A stretch of DNA of 64,000 bases from JAWKRB01 sp041389885. Lineage in GTDB: Bacteria > Myxococcota_A > Polyangia > Polyangiales > Ga0077539. Location: the NCBI GenBank assembly GCA_041389885.1, contig JAWKRB010000018.1:62001-126000 (forward strand), given 5' to 3'. Position 1 is the stretch's first letter; the number at the start of each line of letters is the position of its first letter. This document shows, in pieces, positions 43,763 to 53,231 of the stretch. The notes under the pieces were generated by a model. It had not been told where the DNA came from, ran no database searches, and saw only the letters and a list, made by a program, of their open reading frames with translations. The translations under genes were made by a program, and so were the position numbers.

Positions 43763-44131
43763 ATGCTGAGCTTTCTGGGCCGATCGATCTACTTCGTGCT
43801 GGTGGGTTGGTGGCTGGCGCTGCTCTGGGGCCTCGCGGCGTACGTGCTCTGCGTCTCGGTCGTGCTGCTCCCCCTGGGGACCGTGATGTTCAACCGCCTC
43901 CCCCAGGTGCTCACCCTCAAGCCCGTCGAGCACGACCCCTGGACGGGACGCCCCGCGACGGAGCTCTCGTTCCTGCTCCGGGCCGTGTGGTTCGTGCTGG
44001 TGGGCTGGTGGCTCGGGCTCTTGTGCTTCAAGGTCGGCTACCTGCTCTGCCTCTCGGTGATCGGGCTCCCCGCGGGCGTGTGGTGCCTGCACCGCGTCCC
44101 GATGGCGATGACCCTCAAGCAGCGCGCCTGA
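43763..44131 (+). CDS. yccF: YccF-family membrane protein
   Basis: 122 aa with two tandem YccF units. RSIYFVLVGWWLALLWGLAAYVL with LLPLGTVMFNRLPQVLTL is mirrored by RAVWFVLVGWWLGLLCFKVGYLL with GLPAGVWCLHRVPMAMTL. Each unit has a paired membrane segment, giving four helices in the inner membrane. The function of YccF is not established. It starts 92 bp after the Cys-rich gene and 29 bp before the arrestin-like gene, so the latter may be in the same operon. Confidence 0.88.
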   Translation: MLSFLGRSIYFVLVGWWLALLWGLAAYVLCVSVVLLPLGTVMFNRLPQVLTLKPVEHDPWTGRPATELSFLLRAVWFVLVGWWLGLLCFKVGYLLCLSVIGLPAGVWCLHRVPMAMTLKQRA

Positions 44132-44160
44132 GCCGCCTCGCGGGGATAGTCTCTCCCCGT

Positions 44161-45909
44161 ATGCGCAGCCGCCCTGACATCGCCCTCTTTCTCTCCCCCA
44201 CTCGACCCGTGCCCGGGCAGCAGCTCGTGGCGCGGGTGCGCTTGAGCGTGCGCTCGGAGACGCCCTGCGACGGCGTGATCGTCCGGCTCCTCGGCAACGA
44301 GCGACGCTATCGAAACACCTCCAGCTCGGGAAAGTCCACGGTCACCCACTACCACCGGCGCGAGGTCGTCTCGCAGGGGCTGATGTTCAAGCCCGGCACG
44401 CTGCGCCCTGGAGTGATCGAGCAGGAATTTCGCTTCGACCTCCCCGCCGACGCGCCTCCGAGCTACCGCAGCTCGCTCTCGCTCATCGAGTACAAGCTCG
44501 ACGTGCGCGTCGACATCCCGTGGTGGCCCGACGCGCACGAGGTCTACGCCGTCGAGGTCGCCCCGCCCTCCCAGGCCGGCCTGCGCGGGCACCCCCGCGC
44601 CGTGACCAACGTGCAGGGCGAGCGCCGCGGCGAAGGGATCGCCATGGAGCTCTCCCTCGCCGAGGACGTGACCGAGCCCGGCGGCACGGTGCGCGGCGCG
44701 CTCGCGCTGACGGGGCTCACCGGCAAGACCCTGCGGCGCCTGGAGCTGGCCTGCGTCGCCGTCGAGAGCGCGAGGGTGTACTCCGCCGCGGGGCCCACCG
44801 CGGTCGACCGGCGCGTGTGGACCCTGCGGGAGGGCACCCCCGCCGAGGGAGAGGCGATGGCGTTCTCGCTGAGCGTTCCCCCCGAGCTCGCGTCGGCCTT
44901 CGCGAGCCCGTTCATCGAGGTGACGCACCACCTCGAGGCCACGGCGGTGGTCGCCTGGGGGAGGGACGTGTCGGTGCACGTCCCGCTGCGGGTGGCGCCG
45001 GGGGCGGGGCAGTCGAGCGGGCAGGTGCCGGCGGTGGGCAGGGCGCGCAACCTCGCGGTGTGGCAGCAGGCGGTCAGCCAGGTGTCGATCCCCGGCGCGA
45101 GCCTGGTGCGCTTCGAGCCTGAGTCCGCGCAGGTGGTGTTCTCGGTGCTCGGACTGCGCGTCGTCGCGCGCGAAGAGGCGCGAGACGACGGGCCCTGCCT
45201 CGTCGCCGAGGTGAGCTACCCCCCGCTGGGCGCGGAGCTCCGAGTCGCCGAGAGGCGGTGGACCGACCTCGGCGCGAAGCTCGACGCCGTCGACCCCGAG
45301 TTTCAGCGGCGCTTCACCGTGCGGGCTCGCGAGCAGGAGCAGGCCGCGGCCGTGCTCGACGGCGCCCTGCGCGCGGCGCTCGCGACCTTCGACGAGGCCG
45401 CGATGGACGACCGCGGCGCCGTGGTCTCCAAGACCGGCGGCGTGTTTCAAGTCTCAGGGCTGGAGCGCTTTCTGCACGCCGTGCAGGTGCTCGCGGCGAG
45501 CCTCGCGGCGGCGTGCGCGAGGGTGCCGCCGCCGGCCGCGCTCGCGCCCTCCCTCGACGCCTACCGCGCCTTCGCGCTCGCGCGCGGCGCGACGCTGCGA
45601 GTCGGAGACCTCACGCTCCACGACTGGTCGGTGCGGGGCCTGGCGCTGAACACGGCGCACCGCTGGGCAGGCCGCGAGCTCAGCGCCAGCGCGATCGAGG
45701 TGCCGCTCCCCGAGGGGGCCGACGAGGCGCGGTGGAGGGAGGCGGTGGTGGAGGGGCTCGGGGCGCGGGCCTCGGTGTCGCAGGGCGTCGCGCGGGTCGA
45801 GGTCGACGCCCTGCGAGACCCCGCGGCCGCGCTCCCCCAGGCGGAGGCCCTCGCGGAGCTCGCGCTGCGCCTGATGCGGGGAGAGGCCGCCTCGCCCTAT
45901 CGTCGATAG
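44161..45909 (+). CDS. Arrestin-like fold protein
   Basis: 582 aa from ATG 44161. The first ~300 residues have the layout of an arrestin/SpoOM-like double beta-sandwich: LSPTRPVPGQQLVARVRLSV, CDGVIVRLLGNERRYR, EFRFDLPADAPPSYRSSL, IEYKLDVRVDIPWWPD, and a second sandwich from GTVRGALALTGLTG. The C-terminal part is mixed alpha/beta (LERFLHAVQVLAASLAAACARV) and unrecognised. There is no signal peptide, so it is probably cytosolic and binds partner proteins. Function unknown. Confidence 0.65.
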   Translation: MRSRPDIALFLSPTRPVPGQQLVARVRLSVRSETPCDGVIVRLLGNERRYRNTSSSGKSTVTHYHRREVVSQGLMFKPGTLRPGVIEQEFRFDLPADAPPSYRSSLSLIEYKLDVRVDIPWWPDAHEVYAVEVAPPSQAGLRGHPRAVTNVQGERRGEGIAMELSLAEDVTEPGGTVRGALALTGLTGKTLRRLELACVAVESARVYSAAGPTAVDRRVWTLREGTPAEGEAMAFSLSVPPELASAFASPFIEVTHHLEATAVVAWGRDVSVHVPLRVAPGAGQSSGQVPAVGRARNLAVWQQAVSQVSIPGASLVRFEPESAQVVFSVLGLRVVAREEARDDGPCLVAEVSYPPLGAELRVAERRWTDLGAKLDAVDPEFQRRFTVRAREQEQAAAVLDGALRAALATFDEAAMDDRGAVVSKTGGVFQVSGLERFLHAVQVLAASLAAACARVPPPAALAPSLDAYRAFALARGATLRVGDLTLHDWSVRGLALNTAHRWAGRELSASAIEVPLPEGADEARWREAVVEGLGARASVSQGVARVEVDALRDPAAALPQAEALAELALRLMRGEAASPYRR

Positions 45910-45922
45910 GGGAGGGGGGCGA

Positions 45923-47242
45923 TCAGGCCGGGGTCACGGTCTCGTGAAAGCGAATCCCGAGGGCGTCGAGCTCGGCGAGCACCGGCTCGTACACGGCGGG
46001 CGTGACAGGCACGACGACGCCCGGGGTGGCGATGGTCCCGTCGAGCACGCGGAGCACGCCGATGGCCGCGGGGAGCCCGACGGTGCGCGACATCGAGGTC
46101 TCTCCTCCGGGGGTGCCGAAGTCGACCAGCGTCGAGCGGATGCGCTCGGTGCGGTCGGGGTACTCGGCGACGAACTCGTGCTGCAGCACGATCATGTCGC
46201 GCTCGCCGGGCTTGTACTGGAGCTTCTCGACCATGCGCGCGACGAGGGCGTCGAGGGCCGAGGTGGCAGACGCCGGCAGGGGCGCGCGCTCGAACATGCC
46301 GAGCCAGGTGAGCTTCTCGATCGGGAGCGAGTCGCGGGCGATCTTCGCGCGGGCGGCGACCGCGGCCTCGACGTCGTCGTCGGAGCTCACGCCGACGAGG
46401 GCGGCCATCACGTCGCGAAAGGTGCTCGCGGGCGTCGCGAGGGGCGCGTCGTTGTAGAGCCCGAGGTCGGCCATGGCCTTCCAGGTCTCGCAGTGCGTGA
46501 GGTTGCGAAGGGTGCCGCGGAACATCGAGCGCACGCCCTCGAGGCCGTAGGTGGCGATGTACGCGAGGGAGTCGCGGTTGGGGTAGCCCTCGAACTGCCC
46601 GGCGCCCTCGACGGTGACGATCTCGGGGTTCGCGAAGAGCTCCGGCCCGGGGACCTCGACCACCGCGCCGTCGCGGAGGAATTTCGCCGCGTTGCGGGCG
46701 GCGAGGACGACGCCCCGGGGCGACCACGAGAACTTGTACCCGAAGGGGTTGTCGTTCGCCTCGGGGGCCGGGAGGCCGCCGCAGTACGAGCGAAAGCCCG
46801 TGACCTTTCCGCCCTTCGCGCGCACCCCGTGGATCACCTTCATCGCCGACATGTGGTCGATGCCCGGGTCGAGCCCGAGCTCCATGAGGATCACGATGCC
46901 CGCGTCGCGCGCGGCGTCGTGGCGCTTGCGCATGTCGTCGGAGACGTAGCTCGTGGTGACCAGGTGGCGCTTGAGGGCGATGCAGCGGTCGGCCACGGGG
47001 ACGTGGTGGGTCCACGGGAGCATCGAGACGACGAGGTCGCTCTCGCCGATGAGGCGGTCGAGGGCGGCGACGTCGGCGACGTCCACCGCGAGGGCGCGCC
47101 CTCGGGGGTGGCCGTTCACCAGGGCCTTCGCGCGCTCGAGGTTGCGGGCCGCGACGGTGACGGTGTGCTCAGAGGACTCGAGGATGTGTCGAACAACTGG
47201 GCCGGTGACGAGCCCGGCGCCGAGGACGGTGACGTGTGCCAT
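45923..47242 (-). CDS. Saccharopine dehydrogenase family oxidoreductase
   Basis: 439 aa, close to the ~446 aa of fungal saccharopine reductase (Lys9). The N-terminal Rossmann fold begins HVTVLGAGLVTGPVV, with AARNLERAKAL after the second strand. Family blocks DLVVSMLPWTHHVPVADRCI, TTSYVSD and MELGLDPGIDHMSAMKVI are followed by the substrate domain (GLPAPEANDNPFGYKFSWSPRG). It probably acts in lysine degradation through saccharopine, or on a related opine. No lysine-ketoglutarate reductase gene is nearby. It converges on the arrestin-like gene. Confidence 0.9.
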   Translation of the reverse strand: MAHVTVLGAGLVTGPVVRHILESSEHTVTVAARNLERAKALVNGHPRGRALAVDVADVAALDRLIGESDLVVSMLPWTHHVPVADRCIALKRHLVTTSYVSDDMRKRHDAARDAGIVILMELGLDPGIDHMSAMKVIHGVRAKGGKVTGFRSYCGGLPAPEANDNPFGYKFSWSPRGVVLAARNAAKFLRDGAVVEVPGPELFANPEIVTVEGAGQFEGYPNRDSLAYIATYGLEGVRSMFRGTLRNLTHCETWKAMADLGLYNDAPLATPASTFRDVMAALVGVSSDDDVEAAVAARAKIARDSLPIEKLTWLGMFERAPLPASATSALDALVARMVEKLQYKPGERDMIVLQHEFVAEYPDRTERIRSTLVDFGTPGGETSMSRTVGLPAAIGVLRVLDGTIATPGVVVPVTPAVYEPVLAELDALGIRFHETVTPA

Positions 47243-47293
47243 GGTCCGCGGTGCGTAGCACCGGATGCCCGGGGGGCGAAAGGTCGCGACGGC

Positions 47294-49150
47294 TCAGGGG
47301 ATGATCGATGTGCGGTCGCGGGCGAGGAGCCGCGTCCACTCGGCGTCGGTCCAGAGCTTCTCCCGCACGTAGATGTGCGCGTAGGAGCCGGGGATGAGCG
47401 CCCGGTCCCACTCGTTGCCGTTCCCGTCGCGGTAGCGCATCACCCCGTCGCGGGCCTCGAAGGGGAGGTTGAACAAGAACTCGTGCCAGGGTCCGTCGGC
47501 CGCCGGCACGGGCACCCGCACCGCCTTGCCGTCGTCGTGAAAGTTCAGCGCGACGATGCACGACGGCTCGGGCTCGCCGCGGCCGTAGATCAGCACGCGC
47601 TCCTCTTCGTAGCGCCAGATCGGCGTGAGCGCGGGGCTGCGGAGCGCCGGCACGCGCCTGCGCAGAAAGCCCAGGGCGCGGTGCAGCCGCTGGAGCGCCG
47701 CGGCGCCCTCGGGGTTGTCCCAGTCGAGGGGGTTGAGCTCTCGCGGGAGCCCGGTCTCGAAGCGCGTGTGGTCGTCCTCGGCGTACTCCGAGCCCATGTA
47801 GAGCATCGGCACGCCGGGGTGCGTGAAGAGGGCGAGGATCAGGGGCTGCATGCGCCACCAGGGCCTGCCCCCGCGGTTGACCAGGCGCTCGTCGTCGTGG
47901 TTGTCGAGAAAGACCGTCGGAGGCTTGTCGTCGGGGAATCCCTGGCGGCGCGGGTCCATGCGGTACTCGAGGTGCGCGAGGCCGCGGCCGTGCAGCGCGT
48001 CGTCGCAGGCGTAGTAGAAGCCCTTGGACCACTGCGAGTTGAACGCCGAGTCCTTGAGCATCTCGAGCTCGTTCTGGTCGTTGCTGAAGTGCTCCGCGAC
48101 CCGGTAGCACCCGTCGCCGCCGATGCGCCGCGCGGCCTCGGCCACGGCGCCCGCGCCGAGGGACTGGTCCTTCCAGCGGTAGAAGCCCAGGGTGTGATCG
48201 AAGCGCATGCCGTCGACGCCGAGCTCGTTGAACCACACGTCCATCACGTCTTCGACGAAGCGCTGCGCGCCGGGGCGGGTGTAGTCGAGGTCGGCGCCGC
48301 CCCAGTCCTTGTCGCGGTAGGGCTCCGAGCCGGGGTTGGGGTCGGTGCCGCCGAAGTTCCCGAGGATGGGGTTGTTCGCGCAGTCGACGGGCCGTCGCGG
48401 GTCGTGGTCGGGGTCGTAGAGCCGCGCGTACGAGAAGCGCCGCGAGACCTGGTTGAACACCGCGTCGATCAGCACCGCGATGCCTCGCTCGTGGCACGCG
48501 TCGACCAGGTCGAGGAACTCCTCTCGCACGTCGCCGCTCCCCGAGGCGTACCCGCGGTGCGGCGCGCAGAGGTGGCACGCCGTGATGTAGTTCCAGCGCA
48601 CCCCCACCTGCCACGGGTCGGAGTAGTCGAACACCGGCATCAGCTCGATGGCGTTCACCCCGAGGTCCTGAAGGTACGCGAGCTTCTCGATCACCCCCGC
48701 GTAGGTGCCGCGCACGGTGCCGCGGACCTTCGGGTCCTCCGCGGTGAAGTTGTACACGTGCAGCTCGTAGAGCAGCAGGTCGCGCAGCGCGGGGCGGGTG
48801 AAGGGCGTCGGGCGACGCGGCGCGCCCGTGCGGAGCACCGAGTGAAAGTCACGGTGCACCTCGCGCGCGTAGGGGTCGGACATCACCCGCGTGTACCGCC
48901 TCCCGGTGGACCGCTGCCGCGCCTCGACCTGAAAGTCGTACAGCACGTGCGGGCCTGAGACCTCGGTGCGCGCGACCCAGTGCTCGCCGTCGGCCGACAG
49001 CGCCGCGTCGCACATCGACACCCGCTCGATCTCGCCGCTTCGAACGACCACGCGCTCGATCTCGATGTCGCCGTAGGAGGGTGCCCAGAGCACGAATTCG
49101 ACGCCGCCGCCGAGGTCGCGCGCGCCGCGTCGCAAGGGGAGTTCGCTCAT
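47294..49150 (-). CDS. GH13 alpha-amylase family enzyme with N-terminal CBM48-like domain
   Basis: 618 aa. An N-terminal beta-sandwich (GGVEFVLWAPSYGDIEIERVVV) precedes a GH13 barrel. Catalytic residues are Asp318 (GMRFDHTLGF), Glu353 (VAEHFS) and Asp419 (LDNHDD). In conserved region I the usual Asn-His pair reads Asn233-Gln234 (DAVFNQV), an unusual change. The C-terminal beta domain has CIVALNFHDDGKAVRVPVP. The layout fits glycogen branching or alpha-1,4-glucan processing enzymes, but specificity is open. No signal peptide, so it is cytosolic. No other glycogen gene is near. Confidence 0.85.
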   Translation of the reverse strand: MSELPLRRGARDLGGGVEFVLWAPSYGDIEIERVVVRSGEIERVSMCDAALSADGEHWVARTEVSGPHVLYDFQVEARQRSTGRRYTRVMSDPYAREVHRDFHSVLRTGAPRRPTPFTRPALRDLLLYELHVYNFTAEDPKVRGTVRGTYAGVIEKLAYLQDLGVNAIELMPVFDYSDPWQVGVRWNYITACHLCAPHRGYASGSGDVREEFLDLVDACHERGIAVLIDAVFNQVSRRFSYARLYDPDHDPRRPVDCANNPILGNFGGTDPNPGSEPYRDKDWGGADLDYTRPGAQRFVEDVMDVWFNELGVDGMRFDHTLGFYRWKDQSLGAGAVAEAARRIGGDGCYRVAEHFSNDQNELEMLKDSAFNSQWSKGFYYACDDALHGRGLAHLEYRMDPRRQGFPDDKPPTVFLDNHDDERLVNRGGRPWWRMQPLILALFTHPGVPMLYMGSEYAEDDHTRFETGLPRELNPLDWDNPEGAAALQRLHRALGFLRRRVPALRSPALTPIWRYEEERVLIYGRGEPEPSCIVALNFHDDGKAVRVPVPAADGPWHEFLFNLPFEARDGVMRYRDGNGNEWDRALIPGSYAHIYVREKLWTDAEWTRLLARDRTSIIP

Positions 49151-49183
49151 CGTGGGGATGGTCGCGGTTCGAGGGCGTGAGCG

Positions 49184-50461
49184 TCAATCAAAGCCGAGGA
49201 CCAGGCCGGGCTCCCGCGTGAGCGCCACGCCGCGGCCGGCCCACACGATCAGCCCCGCGACCGCCCGCGCGTCGGTGCGCACGCGAACCGAGGGGCGGCC
49301 CGAGCTCACGTCAAGCCCGAGGAGCTCCCGCGGCTGCGAGACGTAGAACACGCCGTCGACCAGGGCGCTCACGTCGCTCGTGGGCGCGACGGCCAGGGGC
49401 CTCGGAGCGCGGGCGCGACCGTCGAACAACGCGTTGCCCTGCAAGGCGTTGTCGCGCACCTGCCAGAGCACGCCCTCCTCCGAGGCGGCGCAGGTCTCGA
49501 CCGAGGTCGGAGGCGCCCCGGCGGTCCACCGCTCGCCGCCGTCGGCGGTCGAGAGGGCCCTGGGCGCCCCCGCGAGGCCCCGCGCGGAGAAGCCTGGGAG
49601 CACCACCAGCGGCCCCGCGATCACCGGCGCGCAGCTCCCCCGCCAGGGCACCGCGCGCTCCCAGCGCGGGCGCGCGACCCCCGGCATGAAGCGCGACACC
49701 GCGGTGCGCCCCCGGGCGTCGGTCACCGCGACGAGGTCGACGCCCACGCCCACGCCCTGCAGAAAGATCCCGGCCGAGTGCATGCGCGCGCCGACATCGC
49801 CGCTCGGGAGGCGCAGCCCCCGCAGCGCCGTGGCGCCGTCGTGGATCCAGTGGGCGTCGGCGGTGCGCAGCATCGTCCAGCGCGCGTTCAGGATCCCGCT
49901 GGACGCGCGGGTGTGAAAGCGCTCGCGCCCCGTCGCCGCGTCGAGGGCGACCACGCCGCCGGGCCTCGCGTCTCGGCACGCCCGCGCGCCCAGCCCCGGC
50001 GCGTCGTCTTCGCGGGAGGCGCAGTGCGCCGTCGTGTCGATCAGCACCAGGCCCTCGGCGTACTCGAGGGGCTCGCCGTGCAGCCCGCCGACGGGGGTGT
50101 GCCACCGCAGCGACCCGTCGAGGAGGTCGAAGGCGAAGACCTCCCCCTCTTCGAGCCCCGCGGGGAGCGCGCGCGCGGCGGCGACGAAGACGGTGCGACC
50201 GTCGGTCGCGGGCTCGCCCGAGGGCTCCCTCGGGGTGAGGTCGTAGCGCCAGCGCTCGACGCCTCGAGGCCGCGCGCCGCGGGCGAGGTACCGCCACCTC
50301 GGCTGCGACGACTCCGCGGGGCGCGTCGGCGCGAAGCCCACCAGCGGCCCCAGTCTGAGCCGCCGCGAGGCGTCGTCTGCGCCGGCGTCGACGGCGTGCG
50401 CCTGGCGCGGCCGCGCGCGGCAGGACAGGGCGACGAGCCCGATGAGGGCCAGCCGCCTCAC
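49184..50461 (-). CDS. Lipoprotein with PQQ-like beta-propeller
   Basis: 425 aa from GTG 50461, whose start codon abuts the stop of the upstream VKOR gene. It has a short lipoprotein signal (ALIGLVALSCRA). The mature part has repeated propeller blades of PQQ/quinoprotein type, such as GEVFAFDLLDGSLRWHTPVGG, GGVVALDAATGRERFHTRA and GAPRALSTADGGERWTAG. There is no sign of PQQ-binding Cys-Cys or Asp residues, so it is probably a structural or binding propeller in the periplasm. Coupling to a disulfide-forming enzyme suggests a role in envelope protein assembly, by inference only. Confidence 0.72.
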   Translation of the reverse strand: MRRLALIGLVALSCRARPRQAHAVDAGADDASRRLRLGPLVGFAPTRPAESSQPRWRYLARGARPRGVERWRYDLTPREPSGEPATDGRTVFVAAARALPAGLEEGEVFAFDLLDGSLRWHTPVGGLHGEPLEYAEGLVLIDTTAHCASREDDAPGLGARACRDARPGGVVALDAATGRERFHTRASSGILNARWTMLRTADAHWIHDGATALRGLRLPSGDVGARMHSAGIFLQGVGVGVDLVAVTDARGRTAVSRFMPGVARPRWERAVPWRGSCAPVIAGPLVVLPGFSARGLAGAPRALSTADGGERWTAGAPPTSVETCAASEEGVLWQVRDNALQGNALFDGRARAPRPLAVAPTSDVSALVDGVFYVSQPRELLGLDVSSGRPSVRVRTDARAVAGLIVWAGRGVALTREPGLVLGFD

Positions 50462-51550
50462 TCAGGTGCCGCGTCGCGCGCCGGCGCGCAGCGCCCGGTC
50501 GATGCTCGCGCGGAGCGTCTCGACCGACTGGAGGCCCACGAACTGCTCGCGCCCCACCCAGAGCGTCGGCAGCCCCGACACGCCGACCTCGCGCGCCGCG
50601 CGCTCGTCTCGCTCGAGGGCCACCGCGGGCCGGGGCGACGCGAGGCACGCGCGGTACGCCTGCAGGTCGAGGCCGACCTCGCGCGCGACGCGCTCGCAGC
50701 CCTCGGGGGTGAGGTCTTCGGCGCGAAAGAGCGCCTCGGACATCGCGTCGCCCTTGCCCTGCTCCTCGGCGCAGCACGCCGCCTCGGCGGCGCCGCGGGC
50801 GTGCGTGTGAAACGAGAGCGGGACGTTCTTGCGCACCACGCGCACGCGCGCGCCGTAGGTCGCCACCACCGACGCGACGGCCTCCTGCTGGCGGCGGCAG
50901 AAGGGGCACTCGAAGTCGACGAACTCGACGATGGTCGCGACGCCCTCGCGCTGCTCCTGCAAGATCGCGTCGGGCACGCGGTTGTTCGCGAGGGGGAGGG
51001 GCTGGCCCATGGGCGCCATCGGTCGGGTGAGGCCGAAGGCGAGGGGGGCGAGCGCCGCCGCGGCGGCGACGAGCGCCCAGCGACGCGGCGCGGGCGCCGC
51101 GCGAACGCCCTCGCGCGAGAGGCTCATCGCGCAGAGCCCCGCGACGATCGCGGAGAGGTCGACCACGACGCAGAAGCGGCACCACGCGTGAAGGACGAAG
51201 TGCTGGATCACCAGGAACGTCAGCCCCGCGGCGAGGCCCAGGGCGCCGCCGTGACGCAGGAGGTCTCGCGCGCGGCGCATCGCGGGGGCGAGCGAGATCG
51301 CCAGCATCGCGGCGAAGTACGCGAGGCCGGGCAGCGGCAGCGGGATCCCCAGGGGGCGCGCGAAGGCGCTGGCGCGCACGACGCTGCACCCGCTGCCGTG
51401 GTCGGCGCAGTAGACCGGCGGGCGGATGTAGTCGACCAGGAGCATCGCCGAGACCGCGAGGCCGGCGACGCACGCGAGCCGCAGCGCGACGAGCGCGGCG
51501 GAGGGGCGCACCTGGGGAGCGGAGGAGCTGGAGTCGTCTGTGACGGTCAT
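50462..51550 (-). CDS. VKOR-thioredoxin (DsbB/DsbA-like) fusion
   Basis: 362 aa. Residues about 18-170 form a vitamin K epoxide reductase-type membrane domain with a loop Cys pair (Cys48, Cys55) and the quinone-site CxxC (Cys124, Cys127 in HAWCRFC). After another membrane segment near 158-174 comes a DsbA-like thioredoxin domain with CPFC at 215-218 (VEFVDFECPFCRRQ) and the cis-Pro region VSGLPTLWVG. Such fusions oxidise exported proteins and pass electrons to quinone. Given the many Cys-rich secreted proteins in this window, disulfide formation fits well. Confidence 0.9.
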   Translation of the reverse strand: MTVTDDSSSSAPQVRPSAALVALRLACVAGLAVSAMLLVDYIRPPVYCADHGSGCSVVRASAFARPLGIPLPLPGLAYFAAMLAISLAPAMRRARDLLRHGGALGLAAGLTFLVIQHFVLHAWCRFCVVVDLSAIVAGLCAMSLSREGVRAAPAPRRWALVAAAAALAPLAFGLTRPMAPMGQPLPLANNRVPDAILQEQREGVATIVEFVDFECPFCRRQQEAVASVVATYGARVRVVRKNVPLSFHTHARGAAEAACCAEEQGKGDAMSEALFRAEDLTPEGCERVAREVGLDLQAYRACLASPRPAVALERDERAAREVGVSGLPTLWVGREQFVGLQSVETLRASIDRALRAGARRGT

Positions 51551-51638
51551 GGTGTTCGCGTGGCGGAGGGGCAGGCGCGCCCGCGAGGGTCGCCGCTCCG
51601 CGCGGGGGCGCAGTGTAGCGCAGCGCCGCGCGCCCGCC

Positions 51639-53231
51639 CTACCAGTCTGACTGCGGACGGATGCAGGCCGAGAGGTTTCCCGCCGCGCCGCAGCGGGCGA
51701 AGGAGCACGAGCGCCCGTCGCCCCCGACGTTGATCACCCCGACGCGCCATAGCGGGTTCTCGCTGGCGCCGTTGTTCCCCGACAGGGTGACGGGCTCGCT
51801 CTGAAAGACCAGCGCGCCGCCGCAGTAGACCCGCACGAGGGTCTGCGTGGGCTCGCTGCCGGAGAAGTAGTGCACGCCCACCGCGAAGCGCGCGCCCGGC
51901 GCCGCCTGGAGCACGTTGATGTTCTCCGGGCCCGGCAGGTCGCGGATGTGGTCGATGTCGAGCTGGGGGTTGTTCGCGGCGCCGGGGGGCGCCCACTCCT
52001 GCGCGCCGCTCGGGCAGAGCGCGCCCTGGCCCTCGCGGCAGACGCAATTCGCGTAGTAGCAGATCGCGTCGGCGGGCGCGTTGGGCCCCCATCGACCGTT
52101 GGCGCGGGTGTCGTCGGCGAGGTGCAGGTCGATGTCGATGCCGCCGCCCTGGTCGTTGCAGCTCCGGCAGGTTCGCCCGAGGTTCCACACGAGCTCGACG
52201 CGGATCGCCTCTTCCGACGCGCTCCGCGCCTGCACCGTGCAGCTCGCGGAGTTTCCCCGGTCGTTCGAGGCGCTCAGTCGGTAGGTCCAGTCTCCCGCGA
52301 CGTCGAAGGTGAAGCGCGTGGAGGGCTGGTTGGTGGGGTCGAGCTGCGCGGTCGAGGTGGTGGGCGCGCGCTCGATGGTCCATCGATAGGTGAGGGGGCG
52401 GCCCAGCCGAGAGACCCCGCGTCCCTCGAGCGAGACGGTGGTGAAGGGGCGGGACACCACGTCGTCGGGGCAGGTGACGACCACGTCGGGGTCGGCGTGG
52501 ACCCTGGTCGTGCAGCTCGCGGTGAGCCCGCCCGAGTCTCGCGCCGTGAGCTCGAGGTCGTAGTCGCCCACGGCGTCGGTGCGCAGCGCGACCGCGAGCG
52601 AGGTCGCGGGCGTGGGGCTCGCGCTCGACCCACGCGGCCGCGCGCGCACGGCCCACTGAACCGTCACCCCGCGGCTCAGCCTTGAGCTCGCGACGGCGGT
52701 CAGGTTCGCGGTCTCAGAGACGAACACCGAGCGGTCGTTCGGGCAGCGGAGGTCGATCGCGGGGTCTGCGACGACCACCGTGACGCACGCGTCTGAGACG
52801 CCCTGGTCGTTGGTCGCGGTGAGGCGCAGGCGGTACTCCCCGGCGGCGGGCAGCGGCAGCGTGGTGGACGCGCGGTTCGCCGGCGAAGGCGCCCCGGGCT
52901 GGGGGGCAGACTCGACGCTCCACTGGTAGGTCAGCGGTCGCCCCTGCGCGCTCCTCGCGGCGCCCTGCAGCGTGACCGCCTGGCTCTGCACCGCGCGCGT
53001 CGAGGGCGGGCACACCGCGGTCACCTGGTCTCGACCGGGCACGTCGGGCAGGGACGGGCGGTCGACGGCGCCGGCGTCGCTCACGAATTCGTCGCCCTTG
53101 AGCGCCGAGCGCGCGCCGCACGCAGAGAGCGCGACCGTGAACAGCAGCAACAGCGACGCGTAGAGCGCGACGCCCAGGGTGTGCGAAGGCGGCACGATTC
53201 GGCTCAACTCCAGGACTCTCTCTCGGCTCAC
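51639..53231 (-). CDS. Lipoprotein with PKD-like repeats
   Basis: 530 aa from GTG 53231, overlapping the upstream stop by four bases (GTGA). The signal is a lipobox after VALYASLLLLFTVALSAC. It has three or four PKD/Ig-like repeats, each with a Cys and the pattern LTYQWSVESAP...GEYRLRLTATNDQG, VTVQWAV...GDYDLELTARDSGG or LTYRWTIERAP...GDWTYRLSASNDRG. The C-terminal domain (IRVELVWN, GGGIDIDLHL, NPQLDIDHIRDLPGPENIN) resembles the YfaP/DUF2135-type end of the protein at 17694. It is a surface protein of unknown role. Confidence 0.75.
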   Translation of the reverse strand: MSRERVLELSRIVPPSHTLGVALYASLLLLFTVALSACGARSALKGDEFVSDAGAVDRPSLPDVPGRDQVTAVCPPSTRAVQSQAVTLQGAARSAQGRPLTYQWSVESAPQPGAPSPANRASTTLPLPAAGEYRLRLTATNDQGVSDACVTVVVADPAIDLRCPNDRSVFVSETANLTAVASSRLSRGVTVQWAVRARPRGSSASPTPATSLAVALRTDAVGDYDLELTARDSGGLTASCTTRVHADPDVVVTCPDDVVSRPFTTVSLEGRGVSRLGRPLTYRWTIERAPTTSTAQLDPTNQPSTRFTFDVAGDWTYRLSASNDRGNSASCTVQARSASEEAIRVELVWNLGRTCRSCNDQGGGIDIDLHLADDTRANGRWGPNAPADAICYYANCVCREGQGALCPSGAQEWAPPGAANNPQLDIDHIRDLPGPENINVLQAAPGARFAVGVHYFSGSEPTQTLVRVYCGGALVFQSEPVTLSGNNGASENPLWRVGVINVGGDGRSCSFARCGAAGNLSACIRPQSDW

